Assembly (NCBI RefSeq): GCF_030398385.1
Contig: NZ_JAOAOQ010000005.1
Span: forward strand, 62,001-126,000
Source: Aquibium sp. ELW1220
Lineage (GTDB): Bacteria; Pseudomonadota; Alphaproteobacteria; Rhizobiales; Rhizobiaceae
Direction: 5' to 3'
DNA length: 64,000 nt
The notes below the pieces were generated by a model. The model was not told the DNA's origin, did not search any database, and saw only the letters and a program-made list of their open reading frames with translations. Of the stretch, positions 16,953 through 26,278 are shown one piece after another. Numbering within the stretch: the first letter of the stretch is position 1; each line of letters opens with the position of its first letter. The position numbers were made by a program, and so were the translations under genes.

Positions 16953-17696
16953 ATGAGCGCCAAGGCTGCGACGGGCATGGACCGCAGGACCGGCGTCGCC
17001 CTGTGGCGCCAGATCGCCGACCAGATTCGCCAGGGCATCGGTGCCGGCCACTTCGGCGAGGGAGGACGGCTGCCGCCCGAAACGGCGCTCGCCGAGCGTT
17101 TCGGCGTGAACCGTCACACCGTGCGAGGCGCCATCGCGGCGCTGGTGCAGGAAGGCGTGCTGCGGGCCGAGCAGGGTCGCGGCACCTTCGTCGAGAAGCG
17201 CAAGCGGCTCTCCTACCCCATCGCCAGGCGCACGCGCTTCTCCGAGGGCCTGCGCGACCAGGCGCAGGAGCGCCGCGGCCACCTGCTCGACCATGCGCAC
17301 GAGGCGGCCGAGCCGCGCGTGGCGGCAGCGCTGGGCCTCGATGCCGATGCGCCGGTACTGCGCGTGGAAACGATGAGCGAGGCCGACGGCCGGCCGGTGT
17401 CGCGGGCGACGAGCTGGTTCGACGCCGCGCGCTTCGAGGGAATTGCCGAGGCTATCGCCGAAACGGGCTCGGTGACGCTCGCCTATCGGCGTCATGGGGT
17501 CGAGGATTACTTCCGGCAGTCGACCATCGTCTCCGCGCGCCACGCCGATGCGGTCGATCTCGCCGCGCTCCGGCTGGCGCCGGGGGCGATCGTGCTGGTC
17601 GCCGTGGCGGTGAACGTCGATACGGAAGGGCGGCCGATCCAGTTTTCGGAGACGCGCTTCGCTGCCGACCGCGTCGAACTGGCGGTCGCGGAATAG
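16953..17696 (+). CDS. phnF: Phosphonate metabolism regulator PhnF (GntR/HutC family)
   Basis: A 247-residue GntR regulator. The N-terminal winged helix (about residues 11-80) includes RLPPETALAERFGVNRHTVR and GVLRAEQGRGTFV. The C-terminal part from about 90 is a UTRA ligand-binding domain. It is divergent from phnG, and the space between carries GTCTA/TAGAC repeats of the sort PhnF proteins bind. It probably represses the phn genes and itself until a pathway intermediate or phosphonate is present. An AGGAG site lies 7 bases before the ATG. Confidence 0.92.
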   Translation: MSAKAATGMDRRTGVALWRQIADQIRQGIGAGHFGEGGRLPPETALAERFGVNRHTVRGAIAALVQEGVLRAEQGRGTFVEKRKRLSYPIARRTRFSEGLRDQAQERRGHLLDHAHEAAEPRVAAALGLDADAPVLRVETMSEADGRPVSRATSWFDAARFEGIAEAIAETGSVTLAYRRHGVEDYFRQSTIVSARHADAVDLAALRLAPGAIVLVAVAVNVDTEGRPIQFSETRFAADRVELAVAE

Positions 17697-17702
17697 GCTC
17701 GG

Positions 17703-17906
17703 TCAGCCGTTTGTGCCGTCCTCGTCGGACGGCGCCTTGTAGGAGTAAAGCAGGCTCCAGGCACCATAGGCCGTGACCGCCGCCGCGATCATCGTCCAGG
17801 TTTCGTCGCCATAGGTCCATTCGAGGACCGCCCAGCCGGCGCTGACGGCCACGATCGCCACGCGGCGCCAGAGCGGCCGGAAGAACGTTTCGCCCGCCTT
17901 TGCCAT
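17703..17906 (-). CDS. Small inner-membrane protein, DUF3329-like
   Basis: A 67-residue protein starting MAKAGETFFRPLWRRVAIV. Two hydrophobic stretches (about residues 14-30 and 38-56) predict two membrane helices. The FRPLWRR start resembles small DUF3329-type membrane proteins of Rhizobiales, which I recall but cannot check. It converges with phnF, the two stops being 6 bases apart. No function is apparent. Confidence 0.6.
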   Translation of the reverse strand: MAKAGETFFRPLWRRVAIVAVSAGWAVLEWTYGDETWTMIAAAVTAYGAWSLLYSYKAPSDEDGTNG

Positions 17907-18035
17907 CCCTCTCGTTTCCCTCCGCGCATTCTGCAACCGCCGCCCTCATGGCAGAAGACCCCGCGATGCCTCGCATGATTCCGCGCGTCACGGAAGTCTC
18001 ACGGCTAAGTGAGGCGATTGTGTCGGCGCGTTCGG

Positions 18036-18064
18036 TTGACCGACTTTGGTCGCCCATGCTCAAT
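18036..18064 (+). promoter_or_regulatory. Weak candidate promoter of the ynjBCD-like operon
   Basis: TTGACC (18036-18041) is followed after 17 bases by CTCAAT (18059-18064), 37 bases before the ATG. The -35 is good and the -10 is poor. The segment also holds the short inverted repeat GACC/GGTC. No TPP-riboswitch core is visible in the 194-base leader. Confidence 0.3.
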
Positions 18065-18100
18065 CCTTTGCCGACACGCCCTGTCGCGATGGAGAGCTCG

Positions 18101-19318
18101 ATGAAGAAACTCGCCCTGTCCGCATTCGCGTTTGCGGCAATGACGCTCGGTGCGGTGGCCGATCCGGATCCGAAGGACTGGGACGCGGTGCTGGCGGATG
18201 CACGCGGCGAGACCGTCTACTGGAACGCCTGGGGCGGATCGGAGAACATCAACGCCTACATCGAGTGGGCGGGAGCAGAATTGAAGGCGCGCCATGGCAT
18301 CTCGCTCGTCCACGTGAAGCTCGACGACACCGCCAACGCAGTCGCCAAGGTCGTGGCCGAAAAGGCGGCGGGCAAGAACGCGGGGGGCTCGGTGGACCTC
18401 ATCTGGATCAATGGCGAGAACTTCGCGTCGATGAAACGCCAGGGCCTGCTGCTGTCGCCCGGTTGGGCCGAGGACCTTCCGAACTGGGCCTATGTCGACG
18501 TCGACAACAAGCCGACCATCCGCACCGATTTCACCATTCCGGTCGAGGGTCTCGAAAGCCCCTGGGGCATGGCCAAGCTCGTCTTCTTCCACGACAGCGC
18601 GCGCTCGGAAGTCGCTGTGCTTCCGACCGACGCGCGTTCGCTGCTCGAATGGGCTGAGGCCAATCCCGGCCGCTTCTCCTATCCCCAGCCGCCGGACTTC
18701 ATCGGCTCGTCCTTCCTGAAGCAGGTGCTATCCGAACTGGTCGAGGACCGGTCCGTTCTCCTCGCGCCTGTCGACGAGGCGCGTTTCGATGCGACGGTCG
18801 CACCGCTCTTCGCCTATCTCGACAAACTGCACCCGGCGATGTGGCGGTCCGGCCGTGCCTATCCCGCGAACTACCCGGCAATGAAGCAGTTGCTCGCCGA
18901 TAACGAACTCGACATCATCTTCGCCTTCAACCCCTCGGAGGCCTCCAGCGCCATCGCCAACGGTGAACTGCCAGACACGGTGCGATCCTTCACCTTCCCG
19001 GGCGGCACGCTGGCGAACACCCATTTCGTCGCGATTCCCTACAATGCCGCGTCGGCCGCCGGGGCGCTGGTAACGGCCAACTTCCTGATCTCGCCGGAGG
19101 CACAGGCCCGCAAACAGGATCCGAAAGTCTGGGGCGACCCGACCGTCCTTGCCATGGACAAGCTGGAACCGAACGACCGCGCCCGCTTCGAGGCACTCGA
19201 TCTCGGCGTCGCGACGCTGAAGCCGGATCAGCTCGGCCCGGCAATCGACGAGCCGCACCCGTCCTGGATGGATCGCCTCGAAGGCGAGTGGAAGCGTCGC
19301 TACGGCGTCGCGAACTGA
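18101..19318 (+). CDS. ynjB: ABC transporter substrate-binding protein, YnjB-like
   Basis: A 405-residue periplasmic binding protein with a signal peptide (MKKLALSAFAFAAMTLGAVA) and the type-2 binding fold. Typical YnjB segments are ETVYWNAWGGSENINAYIEW near the mature start and VDLIWINGENF. It is the binding component for the fused permease and ATPase that follow, together matching E. coli ynjBCD. The substrate is unknown; a thiamine-like or metal ligand has been suggested for relatives but cannot be read here. ATG 18101 is chosen for the GGAG site and signal peptide; the frame extends upstream to 17900. Confidence 0.85.
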   Translation: MKKLALSAFAFAAMTLGAVADPDPKDWDAVLADARGETVYWNAWGGSENINAYIEWAGAELKARHGISLVHVKLDDTANAVAKVVAEKAAGKNAGGSVDLIWINGENFASMKRQGLLLSPGWAEDLPNWAYVDVDNKPTIRTDFTIPVEGLESPWGMAKLVFFHDSARSEVAVLPTDARSLLEWAEANPGRFSYPQPPDFIGSSFLKQVLSELVEDRSVLLAPVDEARFDATVAPLFAYLDKLHPAMWRSGRAYPANYPAMKQLLADNELDIIFAFNPSEASSAIANGELPDTVRSFTFPGGTLANTHFVAIPYNAASAAGALVTANFLISPEAQARKQDPKVWGDPTVLAMDKLEPNDRARFEALDLGVATLKPDQLGPAIDEPHPSWMDRLEGEWKRRYGVAN

Positions 19319-19353
19319 TGCCCTGCTGCGGTCTCTCGGCCGGGTAGAGAGCC

Positions 19354-21030
19354 GTGCTCACCCGATTCGGGCCGCCGGCCGCCATCCTGCTCCTGTCGGG
19401 GCCGATCCTGGCGGGCCTGGCGGGCACGATCCTGCCGGCCGTCGGCTATCTGCCCGCCTTGGGCGGCGAGACCTTCTCGCTCGATCCGCTGCGCCAGCTC
19501 GCCGCCGCGCCCGGCATCGGCGGCTCGGCGCTGCTCAGCCTCCGGGCCGGACTCGCCTCCGCGGCACTGTCTCTTTGCGTCGTCATGCTCTTCGTCGCGG
19601 CCTGGGCCGGCACGTCGGCCTTCTCGCGGATCCAGCATCTGATCTCGCCGCTCCTGTCCGTCCCGCATGCGGCGGCTGCCTTCGGCTTCGCCTTCCTCAT
19701 CGCGCCGAGCGGGCTCGTCGCACGCCTCGCCTCGCCCGAACTCACCGGCTGGCAGCGCCCGCCCGACCTTCTGATCGTCAACGATCCGATGGGGCTGTCG
19801 CTGATCGCCGGACTGGTGGTGAAGGAAATCCCCTTCCTTCTCCTGGTGACGCTCGCAGCCCTGCCGCAAGTGCCACTGGACCGCACGCGCCAGCTCGCGG
19901 CGTCGCTCGGCTACGGCCGCATCGCCGGCTTTCTCTATTGCCTGTGGCCCCTGGTCTACCGGCAGATCCGCCTTCCGGTCTTTGCCGTCATCGCCTTTGC
20001 CTCCTCGGTGGTCGACGTCGCCGTCATCCTCGGTCCCTCCACGCCGCCGACGCTCGCCGTGCGGCTGATCGGCTGGATGAACGACCCGGAGCTTTCGATG
20101 CGCTTCCTCGCCTCGGCAGGCGCCCTGCTTCAGCTCGCCGTCACCGCGGCCGCCATCCTCATCTGGCTCGCTCTGGAGAGGTTCGGCGCCGCCGTCCTGC
20201 GGGGCTTTTGCATGCAAGGCAGGCGCCTGCGCCACGATGCCGTCCTGCGCTGGCTCGCCTTGGGGATGATGCTCGCCTCCGCGCTCGCCGTCTTCGCCGG
20301 GCTCGCGGGACTCGCCCTCTGGTCGGTGGCCGGCCTGTGGCAGTTTCCGGAGACGCTGCCGAGAAGCATCTCGCTCAAGACCTGGGTCGCCACGGCACCG
20401 CGCGTGGTGGAGCCGCTCGCCACGACACTTGCCGCCGGCTTGCTCTCGACGGCGGTCGCTCTGGCGCTGACGCTGCTCTGCCTCATGCGCGAGGACGAAA
20501 CCGGAGCGCGGGGCCGGCGTGCGGCGGCATTGATCTACCTGCCGCTCATCGTGCCGCAGGCTGCCTTTCTCTTCGGTCTGCACCTTCTGTTCCTGCTCGG
20601 CGGCTTCGGCGCCAGCCTCTGGGCGCTGGTCTTCGTCCATCTCGTCTTCGTCATGCCCTATGTCTTCCTGTCGCTGTCCGATCCCTGGCGCGCCTTCGAC
20701 CGCCGCTTTGAGGCGATCGCCGCCGGCCTCGGCAAGTCGCGGCTGGAGACCCTCTGGCGTGTCCGGCTGCCGATGCTGGCACGCCCGGTGCTCACTGCCT
20801 GTGCGGTCGGCTTCGCCGTCTCGGTCGGGCTCTATCTGCCGACGGTCCTGATCGGCGCTGGCCGCCTTACTACCATCACCACCGAGGCAGTCGCGCTCGC
20901 CTCGGGCGGGAACCGCCGCGTGATCGGCGTCTACGCCTTCCTGCAGATGCTTTTACCGCTCGCGGGCTTTGCCGTTGCAACCCTCGTCCCGGCGCTGTTA
21001 TTCCGGCGCTTCCGCGCCATGCGGGTGTGA
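19354..21030 (+). CDS. ynjC: ABC transporter permease, two fused permease domains, YnjC-like
   Basis: A 558-residue membrane protein with two permease halves of about 270 residues. Each half carries a coupling loop (RQLAASLGYGRIAGF in the first, EAIAAGLGKSRLETLWRVRLP in the second). Such fused permeases occur in YnjC and ThiP-like importers. Translation starts with GTG at 19354, 35 bases after the binding-protein gene. The ATPase gene begins 10 bases after its stop. Confidence 0.85.
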   Translation: MLTRFGPPAAILLLSGPILAGLAGTILPAVGYLPALGGETFSLDPLRQLAAAPGIGGSALLSLRAGLASAALSLCVVMLFVAAWAGTSAFSRIQHLISPLLSVPHAAAAFGFAFLIAPSGLVARLASPELTGWQRPPDLLIVNDPMGLSLIAGLVVKEIPFLLLVTLAALPQVPLDRTRQLAASLGYGRIAGFLYCLWPLVYRQIRLPVFAVIAFASSVVDVAVILGPSTPPTLAVRLIGWMNDPELSMRFLASAGALLQLAVTAAAILIWLALERFGAAVLRGFCMQGRRLRHDAVLRWLALGMMLASALAVFAGLAGLALWSVAGLWQFPETLPRSISLKTWVATAPRVVEPLATTLAAGLLSTAVALALTLLCLMREDETGARGRRAAALIYLPLIVPQAAFLFGLHLLFLLGGFGASLWALVFVHLVFVMPYVFLSLSDPWRAFDRRFEAIAAGLGKSRLETLWRVRLPMLARPVLTACAVGFAVSVGLYLPTVLIGAGRLTTITTEAVALASGGNRRVIGVYAFLQMLLPLAGFAVATLVPALLFRRFRAMRV

Positions 21031-21040
21031 CGGAAGGGCC

Positions 21041-21682
21041 ATGGACCATCAGGGGCTGAGACTGGACGGCGTGAGGATCGCGCTCGGCACGCGCGCGCTG
21101 ATCGCCATCAGCCACGCAGTTGCGCCGGGCGAGGTGCTGACCATCATGGGACCGTCCGGGTCTGGCAAGTCCACGCTGCTGGCCTATGTCGGCGGTTTCC
21201 TGGACAAGGCCTTCACCGCCTGCGGCCGGGTGCTCGCGGACGACCTCGACCTGACCGCGCTGCCGCCGCAGGAGCGTCATGTCGGCATCCTGTTTCAGGA
21301 TCCGCTGCTGTTTCCGCACATGAGCGTCGCCGGCAATCTCCTGTTCGCGATCCCGCAGTCGCTGAAGGGCCGCGCCGCGCGCGAGGCCCTCGCGGAGGAG
21401 GCGCTGGCCGGCGTCGATCTCGCCGGCATGGGCGCGCGCGATCCCGACACGCTGTCGGGCGGCCAGAAGGCCCGCGTCGCGCTCGCCCGCGTGCTCGTCT
21501 CGTCACCGCGCGCGCTGTTGCTCGACGAGCCCTTTTCCAAGCTCGACGCCGACCTGCGCCTCCAGATGCGGCAGCTGGTTTTCTCAAAGGCCCGTGACAG
21601 CGGCCTGCCGGTCATCCTCGTCACCCATGACGAGGCCGATGCCGAGGCCGCCGGCGGGCCGATCCTGCGGATCGGCGGATGA
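21041..21682 (+). CDS. ynjD: ABC transporter ATP-binding protein, YnjD-like
   Basis: A 213-residue ABC ATPase with Walker A GPSGSGKST near residue 38, Q-loop FQDPLLFPHM, signature LSGGQKAR and Walker B LLLDEPFSKLDADLR. It matches YnjD in length and in its place after the fused permease. The ATG at 21041 has GGAAGGG upstream. Its stop overlaps the hrpB start as ATGA. Confidence 0.87.
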   Translation: MDHQGLRLDGVRIALGTRALIAISHAVAPGEVLTIMGPSGSGKSTLLAYVGGFLDKAFTACGRVLADDLDLTALPPQERHVGILFQDPLLFPHMSVAGNLLFAIPQSLKGRAAREALAEEALAGVDLAGMGARDPDTLSGGQKARVALARVLVSSPRALLLDEPFSKLDADLRLQMRQLVFSKARDSGLPVILVTHDEADAEAAGGPILRIGG

Positions 21683-24162
21683 CCCGGCCCACGTTGCCAC
21701 CGCTTCCGGTCACGGAAGCCCTGCCGGCACTTCTGGAAGCGCTGTCGACAGGCAGATCCGCCGTGCTCGTCGCGCCTCCCGGCGCTGGCAAGACGACGCT
21801 GGTTCCGATGGCGCTCATGGAGGAGCGGTGGCGCGGCGACGGCACGATCCTCCTGCTCGAACCGCGTCGCCTCGCCGCCCGCGCGGCGGCGCGCCGCATG
21901 GCCTCGCTTCTTGGCGAAGAGGTCGGCGCAACCGTCGGCTACGCCATGCGGATGGACAACAGCACCTCGCCGAAAACGCGCATCCTGGTGGTCACCGAGG
22001 GCGTGCTCGCCCGCATGATCCTCGACGATCCCGAACTGCCGGGCATAGCCGCGATCCTGTTCGACGAGTTCCACGAGCGCTCGCTGGACGGCGATTTCGG
22101 CCTCGCGCTGGCGCTCGACGTTCAAGGTGCGCTGCGGCCGGATCTGCGCCTCCTCGTCATGTCGGCCACGCTGGATGGCGCCCGCGTCTCGCGCCTTCTG
22201 GGCGACGCGCCCGTGATCGAGAGCGCCGGCCGCGGCTTGCCGATCGAGATCCGACACGCCGAACGCGCGGCCGAAACCTCAATCGAGGACGCCATGGCGC
22301 GCGCGATCCGATCGGCGCTCGCATCCGAACCCGGCAGCGTACTCGCCTTCCTCCCGGGCCAGCGCGAGATCGAGCGGACCGCAGAGAGGCTGGAAGCCGC
22401 GGTCGCCGCCAATGTCGAGATCATCCCGCTCTACGGCGCCATGGACGGCAAGGCACAGGACGCTGCGATAAGGCCGCCCGCGCCCGGCCGCCGCAAGGTG
22501 GTGCTCGCCACCTCGATCGCCGAAACCTCGATCACCATCGACGGCGTACGGGTGGTGATCGACTCGGGTCTGTCGCGCCAGCCGCGCTACGAGCCGGCGA
22601 CCGGGTTGACCCGGCTGGAGACGGTGCGCGTCTCCCGCGCCGCGGCCGACCAGCGCGCCGGCCGTGCGGGCCGGACCGAACCGGGCGTCGCGATCCGCCT
22701 CTGGCGCGCCGAGCAGACCGCCGCGCTGCCCGCCTTCTCCCCGCCGGAAATCCTCGAGGCCGATCTCTCCGGCCTGCTGCTCGACTGCGCCGCGTTCGGT
22801 GTCGCCGATCCCTCGACACTCGCCTTCCTCGACCCGCCGCCCGCGCCGGCGCTGTCGGAGGCGCGCGCGCTGCTTGCCGACCTTGGCGCCACGGGACCCG
22901 ACGGGCGCCTCACGGCGGACGGAGAGGCGATGCGCCGCCTCGCCCTCCCCGTGCGCTTTGCCCACATGGTCGCCCGCGCCGCGCTGACCGGAAACGAGAA
23001 CGCCGCCGCCGAACTCGCGGTGCTGATGACCGAGCGCGGGCTTGGCGGCACCAGTGCCGATCTCGAAGCCCGGCTGTCTCGCTTCCGCAACGAGCGCGGC
23101 GTTCGCGCCGACGCCGCGCGCGGGCTGGCGAGGCGTCTTGCCGCAACCGCTGCATCGCAAGCGAGGACCGACCGGAGCCGGGTCGTCATCGAACCCGAGT
23201 CGGCCGGCTCGCTGCTCATCGACGCCTGGCCCGATCGCGTCGCCAAGGCGCGCGGCGCGCCCGGCCGTTTCGTGCTCGCCAATGGCCGCGGTGCCATGGT
23301 CGAGGAGACCGATCCGCTCGCGCGGAACCCTTTCCTCGTCGTCGCCGACCTCCAGGGCAAGGCGCAGAACCCGCGGATCGTCTCGGCTGCACCGGTTACG
23401 GAAGACGAGATACGGGCGAAGCTGGCGCATCGCATCGAGGCGGTGACGCAGGTCAGGTTCGATGCAGAGCGCCGGTCGGTGCGGGCGCGCGAGACGACGC
23501 GGCTTGGCGCCATGACGCTGTCGGAGCGCGCGCTGCCGGCGCCGCGCGGCGAGGCGGCCGACCGGGCGATCCTCGAAGCCCTGCGCCAGAATGGCGTCGG
23601 CATCCTGCCCTGGGGCAAGGCCTCATCGATCCTGCGCCGCCGGCTCGCCTGGCTGCGCACCGGCCTCGGCGAGCCATGGCCGGACGTGTCGGACGATGCG
23701 CTGGCTGCCACCCTCGATGATTGGCTGGCGCCCTTCCTGCGCGGCGATGCATCACTGGCGTCCCTGCCCGAGCAGGAGCTGCTCGACGGTTTGCGCTCGC
23801 TGGTGCCCTACGATCTGCATCGCCGCATCGACGAACTGGCGCCGACTCATTTCGCTGCCCCGTCGGGCAGCCACGTGCCCATCGACTACGAGGGCGAGCA
23901 GCCGGTACTGGCGATCCGTGTGCAGGAGCTTTTCGGCCTCGCCCGGCATCCGGCGATCGCCGGCGGCACGGTGCCGCTGACACTGGAACTTCTTTCGCCC
24001 GCCCACCGGCCCGTCCAGACCACGCGCGACCTGCCGGGCTTCTGGCGCGGATCCTGGGCCGACGTCCGCTCCGACATGCGCGGGCGCTATCCGCGGCATG
24101 TCTGGCCGGAAAACCCGCTGGAGGCGCAGGCGACTGCACGCGCCAAGCCGCGCGGGACCTGA
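21679..24162 (+). CDS. hrpB: ATP-dependent helicase HrpB (DEAH-type)
   Basis: An 827-residue superfamily-2 helicase with Walker A APPGAGKTT at about residues 32-40, a DEFH box at 129-132, SAT motif (VMSATLDG) near 160 and motif VI DQRAGRAGR. The C-terminal third carries the HrpB domains (REVPWGKASSIL-like WGKASSILRRR and a FWRGSW-type ending, here GFWRGSWADVRSDMRGRYPRHVWP-type). HrpB roles in bacteria are poorly defined (RNA processing or surface phenotypes). The gene is translationally coupled to ynjD by ATGA, which need not mean a shared function. Confidence 0.92.
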   Translation: MTRPTLPPLPVTEALPALLEALSTGRSAVLVAPPGAGKTTLVPMALMEERWRGDGTILLLEPRRLAARAAARRMASLLGEEVGATVGYAMRMDNSTSPKTRILVVTEGVLARMILDDPELPGIAAILFDEFHERSLDGDFGLALALDVQGALRPDLRLLVMSATLDGARVSRLLGDAPVIESAGRGLPIEIRHAERAAETSIEDAMARAIRSALASEPGSVLAFLPGQREIERTAERLEAAVAANVEIIPLYGAMDGKAQDAAIRPPAPGRRKVVLATSIAETSITIDGVRVVIDSGLSRQPRYEPATGLTRLETVRVSRAAADQRAGRAGRTEPGVAIRLWRAEQTAALPAFSPPEILEADLSGLLLDCAAFGVADPSTLAFLDPPPAPALSEARALLADLGATGPDGRLTADGEAMRRLALPVRFAHMVARAALTGNENAAAELAVLMTERGLGGTSADLEARLSRFRNERGVRADAARGLARRLAATAASQARTDRSRVVIEPESAGSLLIDAWPDRVAKARGAPGRFVLANGRGAMVEETDPLARNPFLVVADLQGKAQNPRIVSAAPVTEDEIRAKLAHRIEAVTQVRFDAERRSVRARETTRLGAMTLSERALPAPRGEAADRAILEALRQNGVGILPWGKASSILRRRLAWLRTGLGEPWPDVSDDALAATLDDWLAPFLRGDASLASLPEQELLDGLRSLVPYDLHRRIDELAPTHFAAPSGSHVPIDYEGEQPVLAIRVQELFGLARHPAIAGGTVPLTLELLSPAHRPVQTTRDLPGFWRGSWADVRSDMRGRYPRHVWPENPLEAQATARAKPRGT

Positions 24163-24212
24163 CCGGCGACGTGCTCCTTCAAAGCGGTCTCGAAAGGGGC
24201 TATGGCTCGGCC

Positions 24213-25532
24213 ATGCAGAAAGATCTCCGCATCCTCGACTACCAGGAAAGCCGACAACTCCGGCTCAACACGCTGATCCGCCTGCGCTGGCTGGCGATCG
24301 TGGGTCAGAGTGCGGCGATCGTCGTCGTCGACTACTGGTTCGATTTCGCCACTCCGGTCGGCCTCTGCTTCGCCCTCATCGCCTGCTCGGCCTGGATCAA
24401 CCTCTATCTCGCCTTCCGCTATCCCGCTACCCATCGCCTCCAGCCTCCTGCGGCGCTGGCGATCCTGGTCGTCGACTCCATCCAGATGGCGGGACTGCTC
24501 TATCTGACCGGCGGTCTCACCAATCCCTTTGCGATTCTCATGGCCGTTCCTGTGGTGATCTCTGCGACCGCGCTGCCCTTGCAGTTCACCGCCGTCCTCG
24601 GGCTTCTGGTCACCGTTGCCGCGACCATCCTGGCGCTTCATCATTTTCCGCTGCCGTGGTTCGACGACGCCGGCCTGGCGATGCCCTTCCTGTACGTTGC
24701 CGGAATCTGGATGGCGGTGGTCTCCACCATGGCCTTCACGGCCGTCTATGTCTGGCGGGTGGCAGAAGAGGCGCGCCAGCTTGCCGCCGCGCTGACCGCG
24801 ACGGAGCTCGTCCTTCAGCGCGAGCAGCATCTCTCCGCGCTCGACGGCCTGGCGGCAGCCGCTGCCCACGAACTGGGCACTCCGCTCGCCACCATCGCCC
24901 TCGTCGCCAAGGAGATGCAGCGCGCGATCGGCGACGATCCCAAGCTCAAGGACGATCTGGTGCTGCTCCGCTCGCAGAGCGAGCGCTGCAAGGAGATCCT
25001 GAAGCGCCTGACCAGCCTCTCCTCGCAGAGCGAGGAGCACTTCGCGCGGTTGCCGCTCACTTCGCTGATCGAGGACGTGATCGCGCCGCACCGCGATTTC
25101 GGCGTCGAGATCAGCCTCGAGCCGGGAACGGCCGCGGGACCGGAGCCGGTAGGCCAGCGAAATCCGGGCGTCATCTACGGCCTTGGCAATCTTGTCGAGA
25201 ATGCAGTCGACTTCGCGCGAGACAGGGTCTCCGTCCGCTGGAGCTGGGATGCCGAGGAGGTCACCATCGGCGTGACCGACGATGGCCCCGGCTTTCCCCC
25301 CGAGGTCATGGACCGGATCGGCGAGCCCTACATGACGACGCGGGGGTCCGGCCAATCGAGCGGAGGTGGCCTTGGGCTTGGCCTCTTCATTGCCAAGACG
25401 CTGCTGGAACGGTCCGGCGCCGACGTATCGTTCCGCAATGCCGGAGCGCCGGGGCAAGGTGCACAGGTGGTCGTGACATGGCCGCGCGATGTGTTTTTGC
25501 GCCAGAGCGGGGTTCTGGAAGCGGCGGGATGA
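24213..25532 (+). CDS. actS: Redox-sensing membrane histidine kinase ActS/RegB
   Basis: A 439-residue sensor kinase of the RegB/PrrB/ActS family. About six N-terminal membrane helices carry the quinone-binding motif GGLTNPF at residues 100-106. The H-box is HELGTPLA with His219. A redox-type cysteine, Cys259 in SERCKEIL, lies 40 residues after the histidine, the same spacing as His225 and Cys265 in Rhodobacter RegB. N, G1 and G2 boxes follow (NLVENAVDFA, DDGPGFP, GGGLGLGLF). It should pass phosphate to ActR, encoded 71 bases downstream. ATG 24213 is the best start; an in-frame GTG at 24171 is possible. Confidence 0.92.
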   Translation: MQKDLRILDYQESRQLRLNTLIRLRWLAIVGQSAAIVVVDYWFDFATPVGLCFALIACSAWINLYLAFRYPATHRLQPPAALAILVVDSIQMAGLLYLTGGLTNPFAILMAVPVVISATALPLQFTAVLGLLVTVAATILALHHFPLPWFDDAGLAMPFLYVAGIWMAVVSTMAFTAVYVWRVAEEARQLAAALTATELVLQREQHLSALDGLAAAAAHELGTPLATIALVAKEMQRAIGDDPKLKDDLVLLRSQSERCKEILKRLTSLSSQSEEHFARLPLTSLIEDVIAPHRDFGVEISLEPGTAAGPEPVGQRNPGVIYGLGNLVENAVDFARDRVSVRWSWDAEEVTIGVTDDGPGFPPEVMDRIGEPYMTTRGSGQSSGGGLGLGLFIAKTLLERSGADVSFRNAGAPGQGAQVVVTWPRDVFLRQSGVLEAAG

Positions 25533-25603
25533 CGCAGGTCGAATGGACATGCCCGACTTTTTGAATACATAAGGGTCACAATTCGCCCGAAAGAAGAAAA
25601 AAG

Positions 25604-26158
25604 ATGGACACAGACCCGCACGACGCTCTCGGAGACGATCGCACGCTGCTGATCGTCGATGACGACAAGCCCTTCCTCACCCGCCTGGCGCGAGCCATGG
25701 AAACGCGAGGGTTCATCGTCGACACCGCCGAGAGCGTGGAGGAAGCGCTGGCCAAGGCCAGGTCCGCCGCACCGGCCTATGCGGTCGTGGACATGCGGCT
25801 GGGCGACGGCAACGGTCTCGACGTCGTGTCGGCCATCCGTGAAAAGCGCGAGGACTGCCGCGCCATCATCCTCACCGGCTACGGCAACATCGCCACTGCG
25901 GTGACTGCGGTGAAGCTCGGCGCGATCGACTACCTCGCCAAGCCGGCCGACGCCGACGACATCTACTCGGCGCTGACCCGCACCCGGGCCGACCGGATCG
26001 AACCGCCGGAAAATCCGATGTCTGCCGACCGCGTCCGCTGGGAACATATCCAGCGCGTCTACGAGATGTGCGAGCGCAACGTCTCCGAGACGGCGCGCCG
26101 CCTGAACATGCACCGCCGCACGCTGCAGCGCATCCTGGCCAAGCGCGCCCCTCGCTAG
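25604..26158 (+). CDS. actR: Redox response regulator ActR/RegA
   Basis: A 184-residue regulator with an N-terminal receiver domain (acidic pair DD near 19-21, phosphoacceptor Asp63 in VVDMRLGDG, Lys in AKPAD). A short linker leads to a C-terminal Fis-type helix-turn-helix (CERNVSETARRLNMHRRTLQ, about 151-170). RegA/ActR regulators control energy, carbon and nitrogen genes in response to redox state. It forms a cognate pair with ActS upstream. AAGAAGAAAAAAG precedes the ATG, so the ribosome site is A-rich rather than a strong GGAGG. Confidence 0.94.
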   Translation: MDTDPHDALGDDRTLLIVDDDKPFLTRLARAMETRGFIVDTAESVEEALAKARSAAPAYAVVDMRLGDGNGLDVVSAIREKREDCRAIILTGYGNIATAVTAVKLGAIDYLAKPADADDIYSALTRTRADRIEPPENPMSADRVRWEHIQRVYEMCERNVSETARRLNMHRRTLQRILAKRAPR

Positions 26159-26213
26159 ATGCCGGCGCGGAGCGCGTTCGAGCCTTGGCGCCTGCTCGCG
26201 GTCGCCCGGCACC

Positions 26214-26242
26214 TTGACCCGTCCGCCGCCACGGCCTAGGCG
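26214..26242 (+). promoter_or_regulatory. Candidate promoter of purD
   Basis: TTGACC (26214-26219) and TAGGCG (26237-26242) are separated by 17 bases and lie 36 bases upstream of the purD ATG, in the 120-base gap after actR. The -35 is strong and the -10 is weak. Confidence 0.4.
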
Positions 26243-26278
26243 AACCGCCTGGAACGCGGCGACGGAAGGATGCGAGTC

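Noticed and set aside
17907-18100. TPP riboswitch before the ynjBCD-like genes
   Set aside because: The conserved THI-box sequences are absent from the 194-base leader.
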